A DNA stretch of 26,334 nt from G001797105 sp964528155 (GTDB lineage Bacteria > Chloroflexota > Anaerolineae > Anaerolineales > E44-bin32). Both the position numbers and the translations under genes were made by a program. The DNA is taken from NCBI GenBank assembly GCA_964528155.1, contig CAZGRL010000049.1:1-26334 (forward strand), in the 5' to 3' direction. Below the pieces are notes generated by a model. The model did not search any database and had not been told where the DNA came from. It saw nothing but the letters and a program-made list of their open reading frames with translations. Positions 7,895 to 15,816 of the stretch are shown in pieces. Numbering within the stretch: position 1 is the stretch's first letter; every line of letters starts with the position of its first letter.

Positions 7895-9868
7895 TCACCC
7901 TTTGGACGGGCTGGTGGCCTTGTGCCAGTCGATCGTGGCCACGGCAAACGGCAGAAGTCCGAGTTCCAGCTCTCCGTTGTGGGGAGCGCGCAGGGTCCCG
8001 GTCTGCCGCTCCCGCCACTTCGGATCCGTCATCGACGTTTCGGCATTGGTCTCATCCAGCATGCAGACCCTTGCCTCCCCTTCAACCCCTGCGATGACCA
8101 CCCGCCGGTCTTGCGGGGTCAGGTTGGCTATGAGAAGACGCATCCGATCTTGCTTCGCAAGCCCCAATCCTACCGCGGTCAGCCCGCTGGTCGATTGTGT
8201 CTGAAACGCCTCCCCACCGGAGAACTCCCCCACATCTGCCAGGACGTGGTAGAGAGGGAAGACCTCCCCGGGCGAAGACTTGAATCGCCCGGGAAATAGC
8301 GACCCCGCCTCCGTCTCCATGACCCCGCGCCAACCGGTTGTTTCGTAGTAGGTGATACTTGCAACTCCGCTCAGAGACAAGTAGTGCAGACTGCCAGCGG
8401 TCCAACCGGCGCCCAGAAGCGACACCTGGCGGACGTCCACTTCAGGCGGCAATTCGCCTTCCCCACCCGTCACCGGCGGTCCGGAGGCCGTTGGATTGAA
8501 ACGCTGCTTCAAGGTCACCGGGCTGATGATGATGGGCAGCCCGTTTGAGAAACGCTGGGCGCTCTCTACCGTGTGCGCTTGGGCTTCGAGATTTTCCACC
8601 AATACTCTGTCACTGGTGGCGTGCACTTGCGGATTCATCGAATAGCACACGAAGTCCAGCAGGTCAAAGGGGGCACGGTGCTGATTGAGCTCACTGAAGT
8701 CGGAGTTCGAACCTCCACCGATTCGCATGGCGGGATGGGCACTGCATAAGTGCCGTCGAGCGATTCGTATGTCATCCTCTTCAGTGACGAAGGTGTTCTC
8801 CCGAAACACAAGCAGCCTAGTCAGCCCGGCTTCGACTCGGCCCAAGGCCTCCGCCATGTCGTTGACCTCCCGATCGGCCTCTGCCACATGCCAGGCCACC
8901 TCCAGGGCAACGCCCACGTCCTGCGCCTCGCGCTCGGCCTGCTCCAGCCTCAGGCGCCAACCGGGGCGACTCGGTGTCAGGTCCACGCGCAGATGAGAGA
9001 GATGCAGGCCCCTCAGGCTGTCAACCTCTCGCCGGCTCAGCGGCTGGCCGTGGGAGGCGACTCCCAGCCCGATCTCTGGAAGCCGTCGCGTGACGTTTCT
9101 GTCGACCGCCACACGAACAACCTCATCCCGGCGTGCCGCGGCCGAGGCCACCGGAATGGCCTCCGATGAATGCAGCGAACAACGGACAGCTTGCCGAATC
9201 GAGGTCCCTGCTTTGACCTCGCGAGGGCATTCCAGCCGAGACGGCGTGCAGAACGTCTTATAGGGGGGATCGGTCCAGTTGCGCTGATCCTCCATTTCAA
9301 AGAGGTCGCCCTCAAAGCGCAGCCTGACCCGGGTCGAGGGCGTCACCTCATAGGTCATCCCCGTCATGTCGATGAATGGGGGCACTTCCCCGGACACGAT
9401 ATCTCGCGGGAAGACCCCCTCGACCTTGATGCCCCCTTCCTTCTCCACCATGCATGCTTTGCCTGCGCACGTCTGCAATGGGTGAAGAACGCACAGGCCG
9501 ATGCGGCACGTCAGGAAGGTCCTGCGGACTTCGCCCTCGAAGAGGAAGGTGATGTTGCCGAGCGAGTTGCCTGTGATGTCGGCGTGCCAGGCAAAGTCGA
9601 TTTCCCCTTGGCGATTCTCGGCTTCGAATGACACTTCGAACGAGCCGCGGGATTGGGCGATGCGCTCGTTGGCAATCACATTGGGTATCGTCCCCCAGTT
9701 GCGATCCCGAACGGCTACATAGATGCGTTGCAGGACGGGGTGCGTTCCTAGAACGATGTTGCCAATCTCGCCAGCACGATACTCCAGGGCGAGCGGCCCG
9801 GCGCGCAGCTGTACGGCTTCCGGCAATGCCTCTTCGCGGCCGTAGTAGAGCACATTACGGGTTTTCAT
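7895..9868 (-). CDS. D-apionate lactonase-like protein
   Basis: From the ATG at 9868 (GGAGGGA upstream) the product has 657 residues and no signal peptide. I recognise the pattern of the D-apionate lactonase (ApnL) family from memory: RDRNWGT at about 54-60, CRIGLCVLHP near 121-130, FIDMTGMTYE near 165, and the strongly conserved EMEDQRNWTDPPYKTF near 191-206. A central barrel-like part (about 270-560) contains LPEIGLGVASHG and IGGGSNSDFSELN, and a beta-rich C-terminal part closes the protein. ApnL hydrolyses D-apionolactone to D-apionate in the cytoplasm. A dehydrogenase resembling D-apiose dehydrogenase, which would make that lactone, is encoded about 2 kb upstream in the same direction, and this supports the call. 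A related branched or other aldonolactone is the main alternative. No database check was possible. Confidence 0.72.
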   Translation of the reverse strand: MKTRNVLYYGREEALPEAVQLRAGPLALEYRAGEIGNIVLGTHPVLQRIYVAVRDRNWGTIPNVIANERIAQSRGSFEVSFEAENRQGEIDFAWHADITGNSLGNITFLFEGEVRRTFLTCRIGLCVLHPLQTCAGKACMVEKEGGIKVEGVFPRDIVSGEVPPFIDMTGMTYEVTPSTRVRLRFEGDLFEMEDQRNWTDPPYKTFCTPSRLECPREVKAGTSIRQAVRCSLHSSEAIPVASAAARRDEVVRVAVDRNVTRRLPEIGLGVASHGQPLSRREVDSLRGLHLSHLRVDLTPSRPGWRLRLEQAEREAQDVGVALEVAWHVAEADREVNDMAEALGRVEAGLTRLLVFRENTFVTEEDDIRIARRHLCSAHPAMRIGGGSNSDFSELNQHRAPFDLLDFVCYSMNPQVHATSDRVLVENLEAQAHTVESAQRFSNGLPIIISPVTLKQRFNPTASGPPVTGGEGELPPEVDVRQVSLLGAGWTAGSLHYLSLSGVASITYYETTGWRGVMETEAGSLFPGRFKSSPGEVFPLYHVLADVGEFSGGEAFQTQSTSGLTAVGLGLAKQDRMRLLIANLTPQDRRVVIAGVEGEARVCMLDETNAETSMTDPKWRERQTGTLRAPHNGELELGLLPFAVATIDWHKATSPSKG

Positions 9869-9955
9869 GTTCGCGTGTCTCCCTCCGCCGCTCGGCTTCC
9901 CCGGCACGCGCCGTCACCTCTCCCCATGCCGCACGGCGGCGGTTCTTGCCTCCCC

Positions 9956-10891
9956 TCAACCGCGCTTGGCCGCAATGGCGGCATGGGCGGCCTCCACAAT
10001 CGAGGCGGCCGTCAATTCGAACTTCTCCAGCAAGGGCTCATAGGGCCCGGACTCCGCGAAACAATCGCGCAATCCCACCCGCCGCAAGGGAACAGGGACT
10101 TTCTCCGAAATCACCTCGGCCACGGCGCCGCCCAGTCCTCCCATAACCGTGTGTTCCTCCGCCGTGACAAGGGCCCCGGTATCGGTCGCGGCGCGCACAA
10201 TGGCTGCCTCATCTATGGGCTTCACGGTGTGAACTTCCAGGACGCGCGCGCGGATGCCCTGCCTTTCGAGCTGGACGGCGGCCTCCAGGGCACGGCTGAC
10301 CATCAGACCGCAACACACCAGTGTCACGTCCTGGCCATTGCGCAGCGTCTGAGCCTGGCCAATAACAGGGGCATAGGTTTTGTCAAACAGCAGCGGGACC
10401 TCGTTCCGGTTGAGCCGCAAGTAGACCGGGCCCTGCCATGCCGCGACCTGCGGCAAGAGCCTGTCGATCGCCACCGGATCGGACGGGACAACGACGGTCA
10501 TGTTCGGGAGGCTGCGCATGATCGCCAGATCGGTGATCGCATGGTGGGTCGGACCATCATAGGAATCCGAGAGCCCCGCATAGGCAGCCATGAGTTTGAC
10601 GTTGGCGCCGCCGTAGCACAGATGTGTACGCACCATCTCCAGCGCTCGCGTGGAGAACAGGAAGGCGAAGGTGTTGGCAAAGGGGATCTTGCCGCAATAC
10701 GCCAGGCCGGCCGCCACGTCGACCAGGCATTGCTCGGCGATTCCTACGTTGAAGAATCGATCCGGGTACGCCTTCTCGAAGAGGTAGCTGTAGTCGGAGT
10801 TGCTGACATCCGCGCTCAGGGCCACCACGTCGGGACAGGCGTGTCCCAGGCGGACCAGCGCTTCGCCATAGGCCTTGCGCATCGACATCAT
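9956..10891 (-). CDS. Transketolase, C-terminal subunit (pyrimidine-binding and C-terminal domains)
   Basis: The start is the ATG at 10891 (next ATG 10888), which overlaps the TGA of the upstream subunit gene, giving translational coupling. The 311-residue protein carries MRKAYGEAL at the start, FFNVGIAEQ with the catalytic Glu53, THHAITDLAIMRSLPNM, and VHTVKPIDEAAI plus TAEEHTVMGGLG in the C-terminal domain. These are the second and third domains of a transketolase. Together with the N-terminal subunit it would form a complete ThDP enzyme that moves a two-carbon ketol unit. Split transketolases occur in many sugar loci; the apulose-4-phosphate transketolase AptAB of apiose catabolism is one example. 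No apulose kinase was seen here, so the donor and acceptor remain open. Confidence 0.92.
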   Translation of the reverse strand: MMSMRKAYGEALVRLGHACPDVVALSADVSNSDYSYLFEKAYPDRFFNVGIAEQCLVDVAAGLAYCGKIPFANTFAFLFSTRALEMVRTHLCYGGANVKLMAAYAGLSDSYDGPTHHAITDLAIMRSLPNMTVVVPSDPVAIDRLLPQVAAWQGPVYLRLNRNEVPLLFDKTYAPVIGQAQTLRNGQDVTLVCCGLMVSRALEAAVQLERQGIRARVLEVHTVKPIDEAAIVRAATDTGALVTAEEHTVMGGLGGAVAEVISEKVPVPLRRVGLRDCFAESGPYEPLLEKFELTAASIVEAAHAAIAAKRG

Positions 10892-11787
10892 GCCTGCCAC
10901 TGTGTCAGCCCATCCTGCAATTCGGCCATGGCTTTCTCGAATTGCTCCTTGTTGGGAGGCATGCCGTGCCAGCGATGGTCGTACTCCATGAAGCTGACAC
11001 CCTTCCCCTTGGTCGTCCGGGCGACGATCATGCTGGGCTGCGCATGGACCTCGTCCGCGCGGTCCAGAGCGGAAAGGATCTCTCCCACATTGTGACCGTG
11101 GATCTCCTGCACATGCCAGCCAAATGAATGCCACTTGTCGAGTAGCGGTTCCGTGGGAAGTACATCCGCAGTGGCGCCCGTTTGCTGTATGCCGTTGCAG
11201 TCCAGGATGGCGGTCATGTTCCCAAGCCGGTACTTGGCCGCCACAAGCGCGCCTTCCCACACGATCCCAGCGTTGATCTCGCCATCCCCCAGCAGAACGT
11301 AAACGCGCGCCGCCGAGGCCCGCGAGGAGGACGCCGTCTGGGAGGAGGGCTTGGCGCACGCCATTCGCAAGGCCAGCGCCATGCCCACGCCCACGGCGAT
11401 GCCATGGCCCAGCGGACCGGCGGACATCTCCACGCCCGGCAGTTTCAGTCGATCCGGATGGCCCTGCAGGCGGCTGTTGAGCTGGCGAAAGGTCGTCAGT
11501 TCCTCAACGGGGAAGAAACCCCGAAAGGCGAGCGCTGCATAGAGCAACGCCGAGCAGTGGCCCTTGGAGACTAACATCCGGTCTCGCTCGGGCCATTCCG
11601 GCCTCGCGGGATCCAGGCGCAGATGGTGGAAGTACAGCGCAGCGATGATCTCGGCCGCAGAGAACGCCCCGCCGATGTGTCCTGACTGGGCGCGGTAGAC
11701 CATATCCAGGACCTCAATGCGAAGTTTCTGCGCCGTCCCTCCAATCTCCGCAAGCAACTGGGGCGAGTGATAGGGCATGGGTTCCAT
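10888..11787 (-). CDS. Transketolase, N-terminal subunit (ThDP diphosphate-binding domain)
   Basis: The 299-residue protein holds the first transketolase domain only: QSGHIGGAFSAAEIIAALYF near 34-53, LVSKGHCSALLYAAL, GPLGHGIAVGVGMALA, and the diphosphate motif LLGDGEINAG (about 166-173) ending in DCNGIQ near 196-201. A Ser/Ala-rich insert of about 15 residues lies at 146-160, just before the GDG strand, longer than in most relatives. The start at 11787 follows AAGGA at good spacing. The gene ends in an ATGATG/TGA overlap with the C-terminal subunit. It lies downstream of the apiose-dehydrogenase-like gene, separated by 161 bases that contain a hairpin. Confidence 0.92.
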   Translation of the reverse strand: MEPMPYHSPQLLAEIGGTAQKLRIEVLDMVYRAQSGHIGGAFSAAEIIAALYFHHLRLDPARPEWPERDRMLVSKGHCSALLYAALAFRGFFPVEELTTFRQLNSRLQGHPDRLKLPGVEMSAGPLGHGIAVGVGMALALRMACAKPSSQTASSSRASAARVYVLLGDGEINAGIVWEGALVAAKYRLGNMTAILDCNGIQQTGATADVLPTEPLLDKWHSFGWHVQEIHGHNVGEILSALDRADEVHAQPSMIVARTTKGKGVSFMEYDHRWHGMPPNKEQFEKAMAELQDGLTQWQA

Positions 11788-11909
11788 CCGCCATCCTTCA
11801 GACGTTTGCCGGCGGCGACAACGGATCGATGGTCGACGCTACCCGCCGGAAGTAGGTGCCGGCCACAGGGCACTTCCCCTTGAGTTGGGGCCGCGATCCT
11901 CCCGACCCA

Positions 11910-11938
11910 GGTCCCCACGCCGCATCACGCGTGGGACC
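11910..11938. other. Hairpin after the dehydrogenase stop
   Basis: The arms at 11910-11920 and 11929-11938 pair over ten bases with one bulged C, around an eight-base loop. It begins about ten bases past the minus-strand dehydrogenase stop and has no run of U after it. It may act as a 3' stabiliser, a processing site or a weak terminator. Confidence 0.5.
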
Positions 11939-11948
11939 GGGGCGCCTT

Positions 11949-12968
11949 CTAGAGGTGGATCACCTGATTCTTTTCCGCCGACTCATACGCCTTGAACACC
12001 AGGTTCATGGTCCGCAGGTTGTCGTCCCCGTTCGTTTCCGCCAGCTTGCCGGTTGTTATTTGCCCCAAGAGGTCAGCGTTGCACGAAACGATGCTGGCAT
12101 GCCAATGCGGTTGGTCGGCGCGTATCCATGACAGCATGGGGGGATCAATGCGGCGGGCAGTTGTGCCTTCATCCGTATTCACCCTGACCCAGTAGTCCGG
12201 GGCCAATTCGATCGATCCTTTGGTTCCCTCAATGAAGACGGTTACATCCGGAAAGTGATTCCACGACGTCCGCGTGGCGTTGCTGGTCTCCACGGTGCAT
12301 ATCGCCCCGCCCATGTCCATGACGATCGTGGCCACATCCTCCCCGCGTATGTCGTCCCGGCTGCGAAGATGCTGGCAGTAGAGACTACCGGGCTCGCCCA
12401 GCAGGAAACGGGCTGTATCCAGGACGTGGGACCCCAAATCCATCAAGCTGAGCCGATCCAATTCCTTGAGGAAGGGCTGTTCCACGTACTCGAGCGGCGA
12501 GCAGCCAATGATCGAGACGCGCCCTCGATAGACCTTGCCCACTGTTCCCTCGCTCAGAATGCGCTTCACCTCGCGCAGAGGGGCCTGCCAACGCATGTTC
12601 TCATGGATCATGAACGGGATCCCGGCCTCCTTGCAGACCCGGACCATCTTCTGGCAGCTTTCCCAATCCGGCGCCATGGGCTTTTGACAGATCACCGGCA
12701 CCTTGTACTGGGCGGCGAGGTAGACCAGCCAGGGATGGACATCATTTCCGGCGATGATGTCCACGAAGTCCAGCCTCTCCTTTTTGAACAGCTCCTCCGG
12801 ATCTGCGTAGACCTTGGGAACCTTGAACCGCGCGGCCGCCTTCTCGGCTTTCGAGACCGTTCGGTTGTAGAGCGCGACGAGTTCGACGCCGCCCACTTCC
12901 ATCCAGCCCTGGATCTGGAAGGCGGACCACCACCCGGTTCCAAGCACCGCAAATCTCAGATTGCCCAT
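11949..12968 (-). CDS. Gfo/Idh/MocA oxidoreductase, probable D-apiose dehydrogenase
   Basis: The chosen ATG at 12968 follows AGGAG and gives 339 residues; the frame is open upstream but has no family match there. The N-terminal Rossmann fold starts with FAVLGTGWWSAFQIQ (about 6-20). VICQKPMAP at 93-100 carries the conserved Lys96, and MDLGSHVLDTARF at 176-188 has the Asp and His of the family active site. IPFMIHENMRWQAP and GEDVATIVMDM resemble, from memory, D-apiose dehydrogenase (ApsD), which oxidises D-apiose to apionolactone with NAD. The lactonase-like gene downstream fits as the next step. Other sugars are possible, because the superfamily is broad, but the combination is telling. The family is certain, the substrate likely. 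Confidence 0.75.
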   Translation of the reverse strand: MGNLRFAVLGTGWWSAFQIQGWMEVGGVELVALYNRTVSKAEKAAARFKVPKVYADPEELFKKERLDFVDIIAGNDVHPWLVYLAAQYKVPVICQKPMAPDWESCQKMVRVCKEAGIPFMIHENMRWQAPLREVKRILSEGTVGKVYRGRVSIIGCSPLEYVEQPFLKELDRLSLMDLGSHVLDTARFLLGEPGSLYCQHLRSRDDIRGEDVATIVMDMGGAICTVETSNATRTSWNHFPDVTVFIEGTKGSIELAPDYWVRVNTDEGTTARRIDPPMLSWIRADQPHWHASIVSCNADLLGQITTGKLAETNGDDNLRTMNLVFKAYESAEKNQVIHL

Positions 12969-13061
12969 GTCGGCTCCTATCTGCTCGGCGGAGGCCCCGG
13001 TCGCAGTCGCCGAGGCCCATGCGCCCAGATTGCCGTCCTTTGACACCCACGGGCGTTCTTG

Positions 13062-13094
13062 CGCTGGGGCGCGTCGGAGTCCCGCGCCCCAGCG
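13062..13094. other. Strong hairpin between aminotransferase and dehydrogenase genes
   Basis: CGCTGGGGCGCG (13062-13073) and CGCGCCCCAGCG (13083-13094) form a perfect 12-bp stem with a nine-base loop. It lies in the 169-base gap after the aminotransferase stop and before the dehydrogenase start. No U-tract follows on the minus strand, so it is a terminator-like or mRNA-processing structure rather than a textbook intrinsic terminator. Confidence 0.6.
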
Positions 13095-13137
13095 TGATCG
13101 ACTCGCCACTCGCTCGTGGACTGCACCTTCCGCGCGT

Positions 13138-14067
13138 CTAGGACCAAGCCTCGGGGAAGACCTGCGTTCCGTGGCGTCCTGTCTCCAGCCAGTTGAGGTA
13201 GGTTTCCTGAAACTTGCGCGTAATGGGGCCCATCTTCCCTTCGCCGATTTTCCAGCCGTCAATACCGACGACCGGTGCCACGCCTGCCACCGTGTTGGTC
13301 ATGAACACCTCGTCCGCACTGGTGAAGTCGAATACCGTATAGTGTCCCTCCCGGACCTCCATGCCCATCTCGCGGGCCATTTCCATGACGGAGTTGCGGG
13401 TGATGCCCACCAGGATGCCATGCGACGGCGTGAAGAGCGTGTTGCCGGACACAAAGGAGATATTGAAGCCCGGGCATTCGCACACGAAGCCATTGTCGTC
13501 CAGCATGACGGCCTCATCAAAACCGCACTCCCATGCTTCGAGCTTCCCCATGACGATATTCAGGTAGTTGAGCGACTTGATCTTCGGCTCCAGGCTCTGA
13601 TGCGAGACGCGCCGAATGGAGTTGACTTTAATGCGGATGCCGGTACCCTTCTTCTCCTCGGGGACTTCAAACTGTTCCTCCCGGGCAAAGATCACAACGC
13701 TCGCCTCCTTGCACTTGCGCATGTCAATCACGGGTTCCGGGCTGATGCCGCGCGTGACAAGGACTTTGATGTAAACGTCGGGGACTACATTGCGGTGAAC
13801 GCATTCGATGATGTTCTCGCGCATCGTCGCTTTGGGCATTCGCAGATCAATCTTGAGGCCATGCACAGAGCGGTAGAGACGATCCAGGTGCGCGTCCAGT
13901 TGGAAGATGAACCCGTTCCGGCCGCACCAAGCATCAAAACACCCGTCTCCGTACATCAGGCCGTGGTCAAGCACCGAAATCTTGGCTTGACTCTGTGGAA
14001 GGAACTCTCCGTTGACGAAGATGATAGGCTCTTTCGGCTTCGCGGGCATTCGTTCTTTGTCTAGCAT
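13138..14067 (-). CDS. Class IV (branched-chain type) PLP aminotransferase
   Basis: The 309-residue protein matches fold-type IV aminotransferases. SVLDHGLMYGDGCFDAW near 31-47 is the typical N-terminal motif. The PLP-binding Lys is probably Lys164 in IKSLNYLN, and the second signature continues through GFDEAVMLDDNGFVCECPGFN, where Glu198 should contact the PLP ring nitrogen. The phosphate-binding turn GITRNSVMEMA comes next. The ATG at 14067 has AAAGGAAGG upstream. Family members include branched-chain aminotransferase, D-amino acid transaminase and aminodeoxychorismate lyase; the SLNYLN segment is closest to the first two. Its place in a sugar-acid cluster is odd and may reflect amination of a 2-oxo acid such as hydroxypyruvate, but that is inference. 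Confidence 0.88.
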   Translation of the reverse strand: MLDKERMPAKPKEPIIFVNGEFLPQSQAKISVLDHGLMYGDGCFDAWCGRNGFIFQLDAHLDRLYRSVHGLKIDLRMPKATMRENIIECVHRNVVPDVYIKVLVTRGISPEPVIDMRKCKEASVVIFAREEQFEVPEEKKGTGIRIKVNSIRRVSHQSLEPKIKSLNYLNIVMGKLEAWECGFDEAVMLDDNGFVCECPGFNISFVSGNTLFTPSHGILVGITRNSVMEMAREMGMEVREGHYTVFDFTSADEVFMTNTVAGVAPVVGIDGWKIGEGKMGPITRKFQETYLNWLETGRHGTQVFPEAWS

Positions 14068-14112
14068 AGTTGGGCCTTCCTTTCGTGGAATCGTGGTCCA
14101 AGCATCGCTTGG

Positions 14113-15056
14113 TCAGTCGGGTGCAGCTGCCTCTCCGGGCGTATTCCTCAACCCAGGTCGCGGGAACGTGTGCCTCCGGAACTCGGCTTGTCTCGCAATC
14201 CATCCGAACGACTTGTACGCCACTTCAGGGGCCGACTTGCCGTTACCCTCCTTGCCCCTGACCGTCATCGTTGCCACATCATCGAGGGACACTTGGCGGA
14301 CATCCAAGACGCCTTGTCGTTCGCCTCCCCTGAGGACAAACACGCGGTCGGCGATCGACAAGACGTCCGGGATGCGCTGGGCGATGAGCAAGATAGAGAG
14401 TCCCATGGATTTGAGGTTCCGGATCGGCCCGAGCAGCGCATTCGCCTCCGTCAAGCCGAGCGAGGCGGTTGGCTCGTCCATGATCAGGATTCGGGACTGG
14501 AAGGCAATTGCACGGTCGCAGGCGACCATCCGGCGCTGGCCTCCGGACATGCGGGCAACTTTCAACCTGCGCGAGCTGATGTTGACGCGCAGATCTTTGA
14601 TCAGCGCCTCCGCCTTGGCGTACATGCTCCTTATGTCCAGCAGCAATTGCATCGGTCCGTACATCGACTCGTGGCCAATGAAGATGTTGCCGGCGACGTC
14701 AAGATTGTTGATAAGCGCCAGGTCCTGGTAGATCATGCCAATGCCCAGCCGGTAGACCTGTAGCGGGTTGTCGATGTGCACTTCTTACCCGATGATGAGA
14801 ATCCGTCCTTCATCCGCCAGGAGGCCCCCGAAAGGATCTTAATTAACGTCGACTTCCCCGCGCCATTGTCGCCGACGATGCCCATGATCTCTCCACGCCT
14901 CACCTCCAGATCCACTTTCTTCAGGGCCTGGACGCCGCCAAAGCGTTTGAATATGCCCCGCATCTCGACAACGAATTCGTTGTTCGTTGCCGCCCCACCC
15001 CGCGGCTCGCAGGGCTCCCGCCCCAGGACGAACGAACCATGACCGCCGGAGTGCAT
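14113..15056 (-). pseudogene. Broken sugar ABC transporter ATPase (CUT2 type)
   Basis: Two frames together give one ATPase. The upstream frame encodes KRFGGVQALKKVDLEV and an intact Walker A, VGDNGAGKST, then leaves the family near 14812-14824. The second frame resumes with DEGRILIIG, meets TAA at 14785-14787, and continues EVHIDNPLQVYRLGIGMIYQD (Q-loop), ARMSGGQRRMVACDRA (signature) and ILIMDEPTASLG (Walker B). One frameshift plus one nonsense codon separate the halves. The C-terminal 40 or so residues past VRGKEGNGK look unrelated to the family. The start is uncertain; ATG 15056 is a guess. It is a relative of the intact ATPase at 20348 and probably belonged with the permease remnant at 15817. 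Confidence 0.85.
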
Positions 15057-15123
15057 TGCCGGCGATCGGGCGACGCTCCTCGCGCATGGCCGGGGCGGCC
15101 CAGGAAGACCTCGCTCCTTGCGT

Positions 15124-15531
15124 CTAGGCGATCGCCTCGAACCCTGGGTTGGGAATATCAGCGACGAGTTTTCGGAACGGCACGTCGCTGAGCACATGCC
15201 ACTGGACTCGGGCGCCGCGCGGGATCAGGTAGACACACGGCGGTTCCACGATCTCAACCAGTTTCTCGGTCAGGTCAGGAGGCTGCCAGACCGTCACTTC
15301 GGCCTTCCCCTGCAATACGAAGTGGATTTCATCGGTCCACGTCCACCACATGACGTCCTGTCCCTTGAACCAGTCCTCGTAGACAATCTGGGTGGCCGGC
15401 TCATTGATCACGGTGACAATCCGATAGGTGGATGGCTCACAGAAGGGATACGGTTGGATAGGGGCAGCGTCGATATCTTTGGGGTTGACGCGGTAGACCT
15501 TGAAACGAGAATACACCAGCCGCTGAAGCAT
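15124..15531 (-). CDS. Cupin-domain protein with altered metal motif
   Basis: The ATG at 15531 follows AAGGAGGAG at ideal spacing, giving 135 residues and a single cupin barrel. The first cupin motif normally reads HxH then Glu then Gly; here MWWTWTDEIHFVLQG (61-75) keeps the Glu68 and Gly75 but has Trp63 and Trp65 where the two metal-binding His belong. The second motif, YLIPRGARVQWHVL (101-114), keeps its His112. Metal binding is therefore altered or lost, and the Trp pair may form a hydrophobic or sugar-stacking pocket. It is the first minus-strand gene from the divergent region. Small cupins in sugar loci can be isomerases, epimerases or regulators; I cannot say which. Confidence 0.8.
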   Translation of the reverse strand: MLQRLVYSRFKVYRVNPKDIDAAPIQPYPFCEPSTYRIVTVINEPATQIVYEDWFKGQDVMWWTWTDEIHFVLQGKAEVTVWQPPDLTEKLVEIVEPPCVYLIPRGARVQWHVLSDVPFRKLVADIPNPGFEAIA

Positions 15532-15622
15532 GTCGCTCCTCCTTCTTGTCGAGTTGCGCATGGTGCGCCGGGCGTGAGATTAACCTCCCGCATTGCTATG
15601 GGGCAGTTGGCCCCTGCACTCA

Positions 15623-15652
15623 GTGCGGTCTGCGACCAACCGCACCCTTTTT
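15623..15652 (+). terminator. Terminator-like hairpin reading rightward
   Basis: GTGCGGT (15623-15629) and ACCGCAC (15639-15645) form a perfect 7-bp stem with a nine-base loop, followed by CCTTTTT. This is the form of an intrinsic terminator on the plus strand, yet no plus-strand gene ends upstream of it. It may insulate the promoter at 15698 or be left over from a deleted gene. The loop also forms a GGTC-TGC-GACC palindrome (15627-15637) that could instead be an operator. Confidence 0.45.
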
Positions 15653-15697
15653 GTCATTGAACTGGCGATCTCATCTCCGGGGAAGAGCTGGACGCTC

Positions 15698-15726
15698 TTG
15701 ACAACGGCACAACGGCATTGTAGAGT
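15698..15726 (+). promoter_or_regulatory. Sigma70-type promoter of the rightward genes
   Basis: A perfect -35 TTGACA (15698-15703) is followed after exactly 17 bases by TAGAGT (15721-15726), four of six matches to TATAAT. The predicted transcription start is near 15733, at the edge of a direct repeat. The first sequence downstream is a permease remnant, so the surviving promoter probably drives the epimerase and later genes. Confidence 0.6.
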
Positions 15727-15733
15727 GGTCTGA

Positions 15734-15769
15734 GCACAGACATCATAACACAGACATCATAGCACAGAC
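15734..15769 (+). repeat. 14-bp direct repeat, 2.6 copies, possible operator
   Basis: GCACAGACATCATA (15734-15747) and ACACAGACATCATA (15748-15761) are followed by a partial third copy GCACAGAC (15762-15769). The 14-base period is not a helical multiple. The repeat begins at the predicted transcription start, where a bound repressor would block the promoter. A simple slippage repeat is the alternative. Confidence 0.6.
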
Positions 15770-15816
15770 GAGTCCCGCAGTCTAATCCCTAACGCAATAA
15801 AGGAGGAGCGACCCTT

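Noticed and set aside
6655..8097. 480-codon plus-strand open frame opposite the E1 genes
   Set aside because: It is antisense to two clearly recognised proteins (E1-beta and E1-alpha) and has no family pattern; long antisense frames are common in GC-rich coding DNA.
9875..11095. 406-codon plus-strand open frame opposite the transketolase subunits
   Set aside because: Shadow of the minus-strand transketolase genes, with no recognisable domain.
12961..14064. 367-codon plus-strand open frame opposite the aminotransferase
   Set aside because: Antisense shadow; the minus-strand frame has all class IV aminotransferase motifs.
15734..15769. CRISPR array
   Set aside because: The repeat unit is 14 bases with no spacers and fewer than three copies; there are no cas genes.
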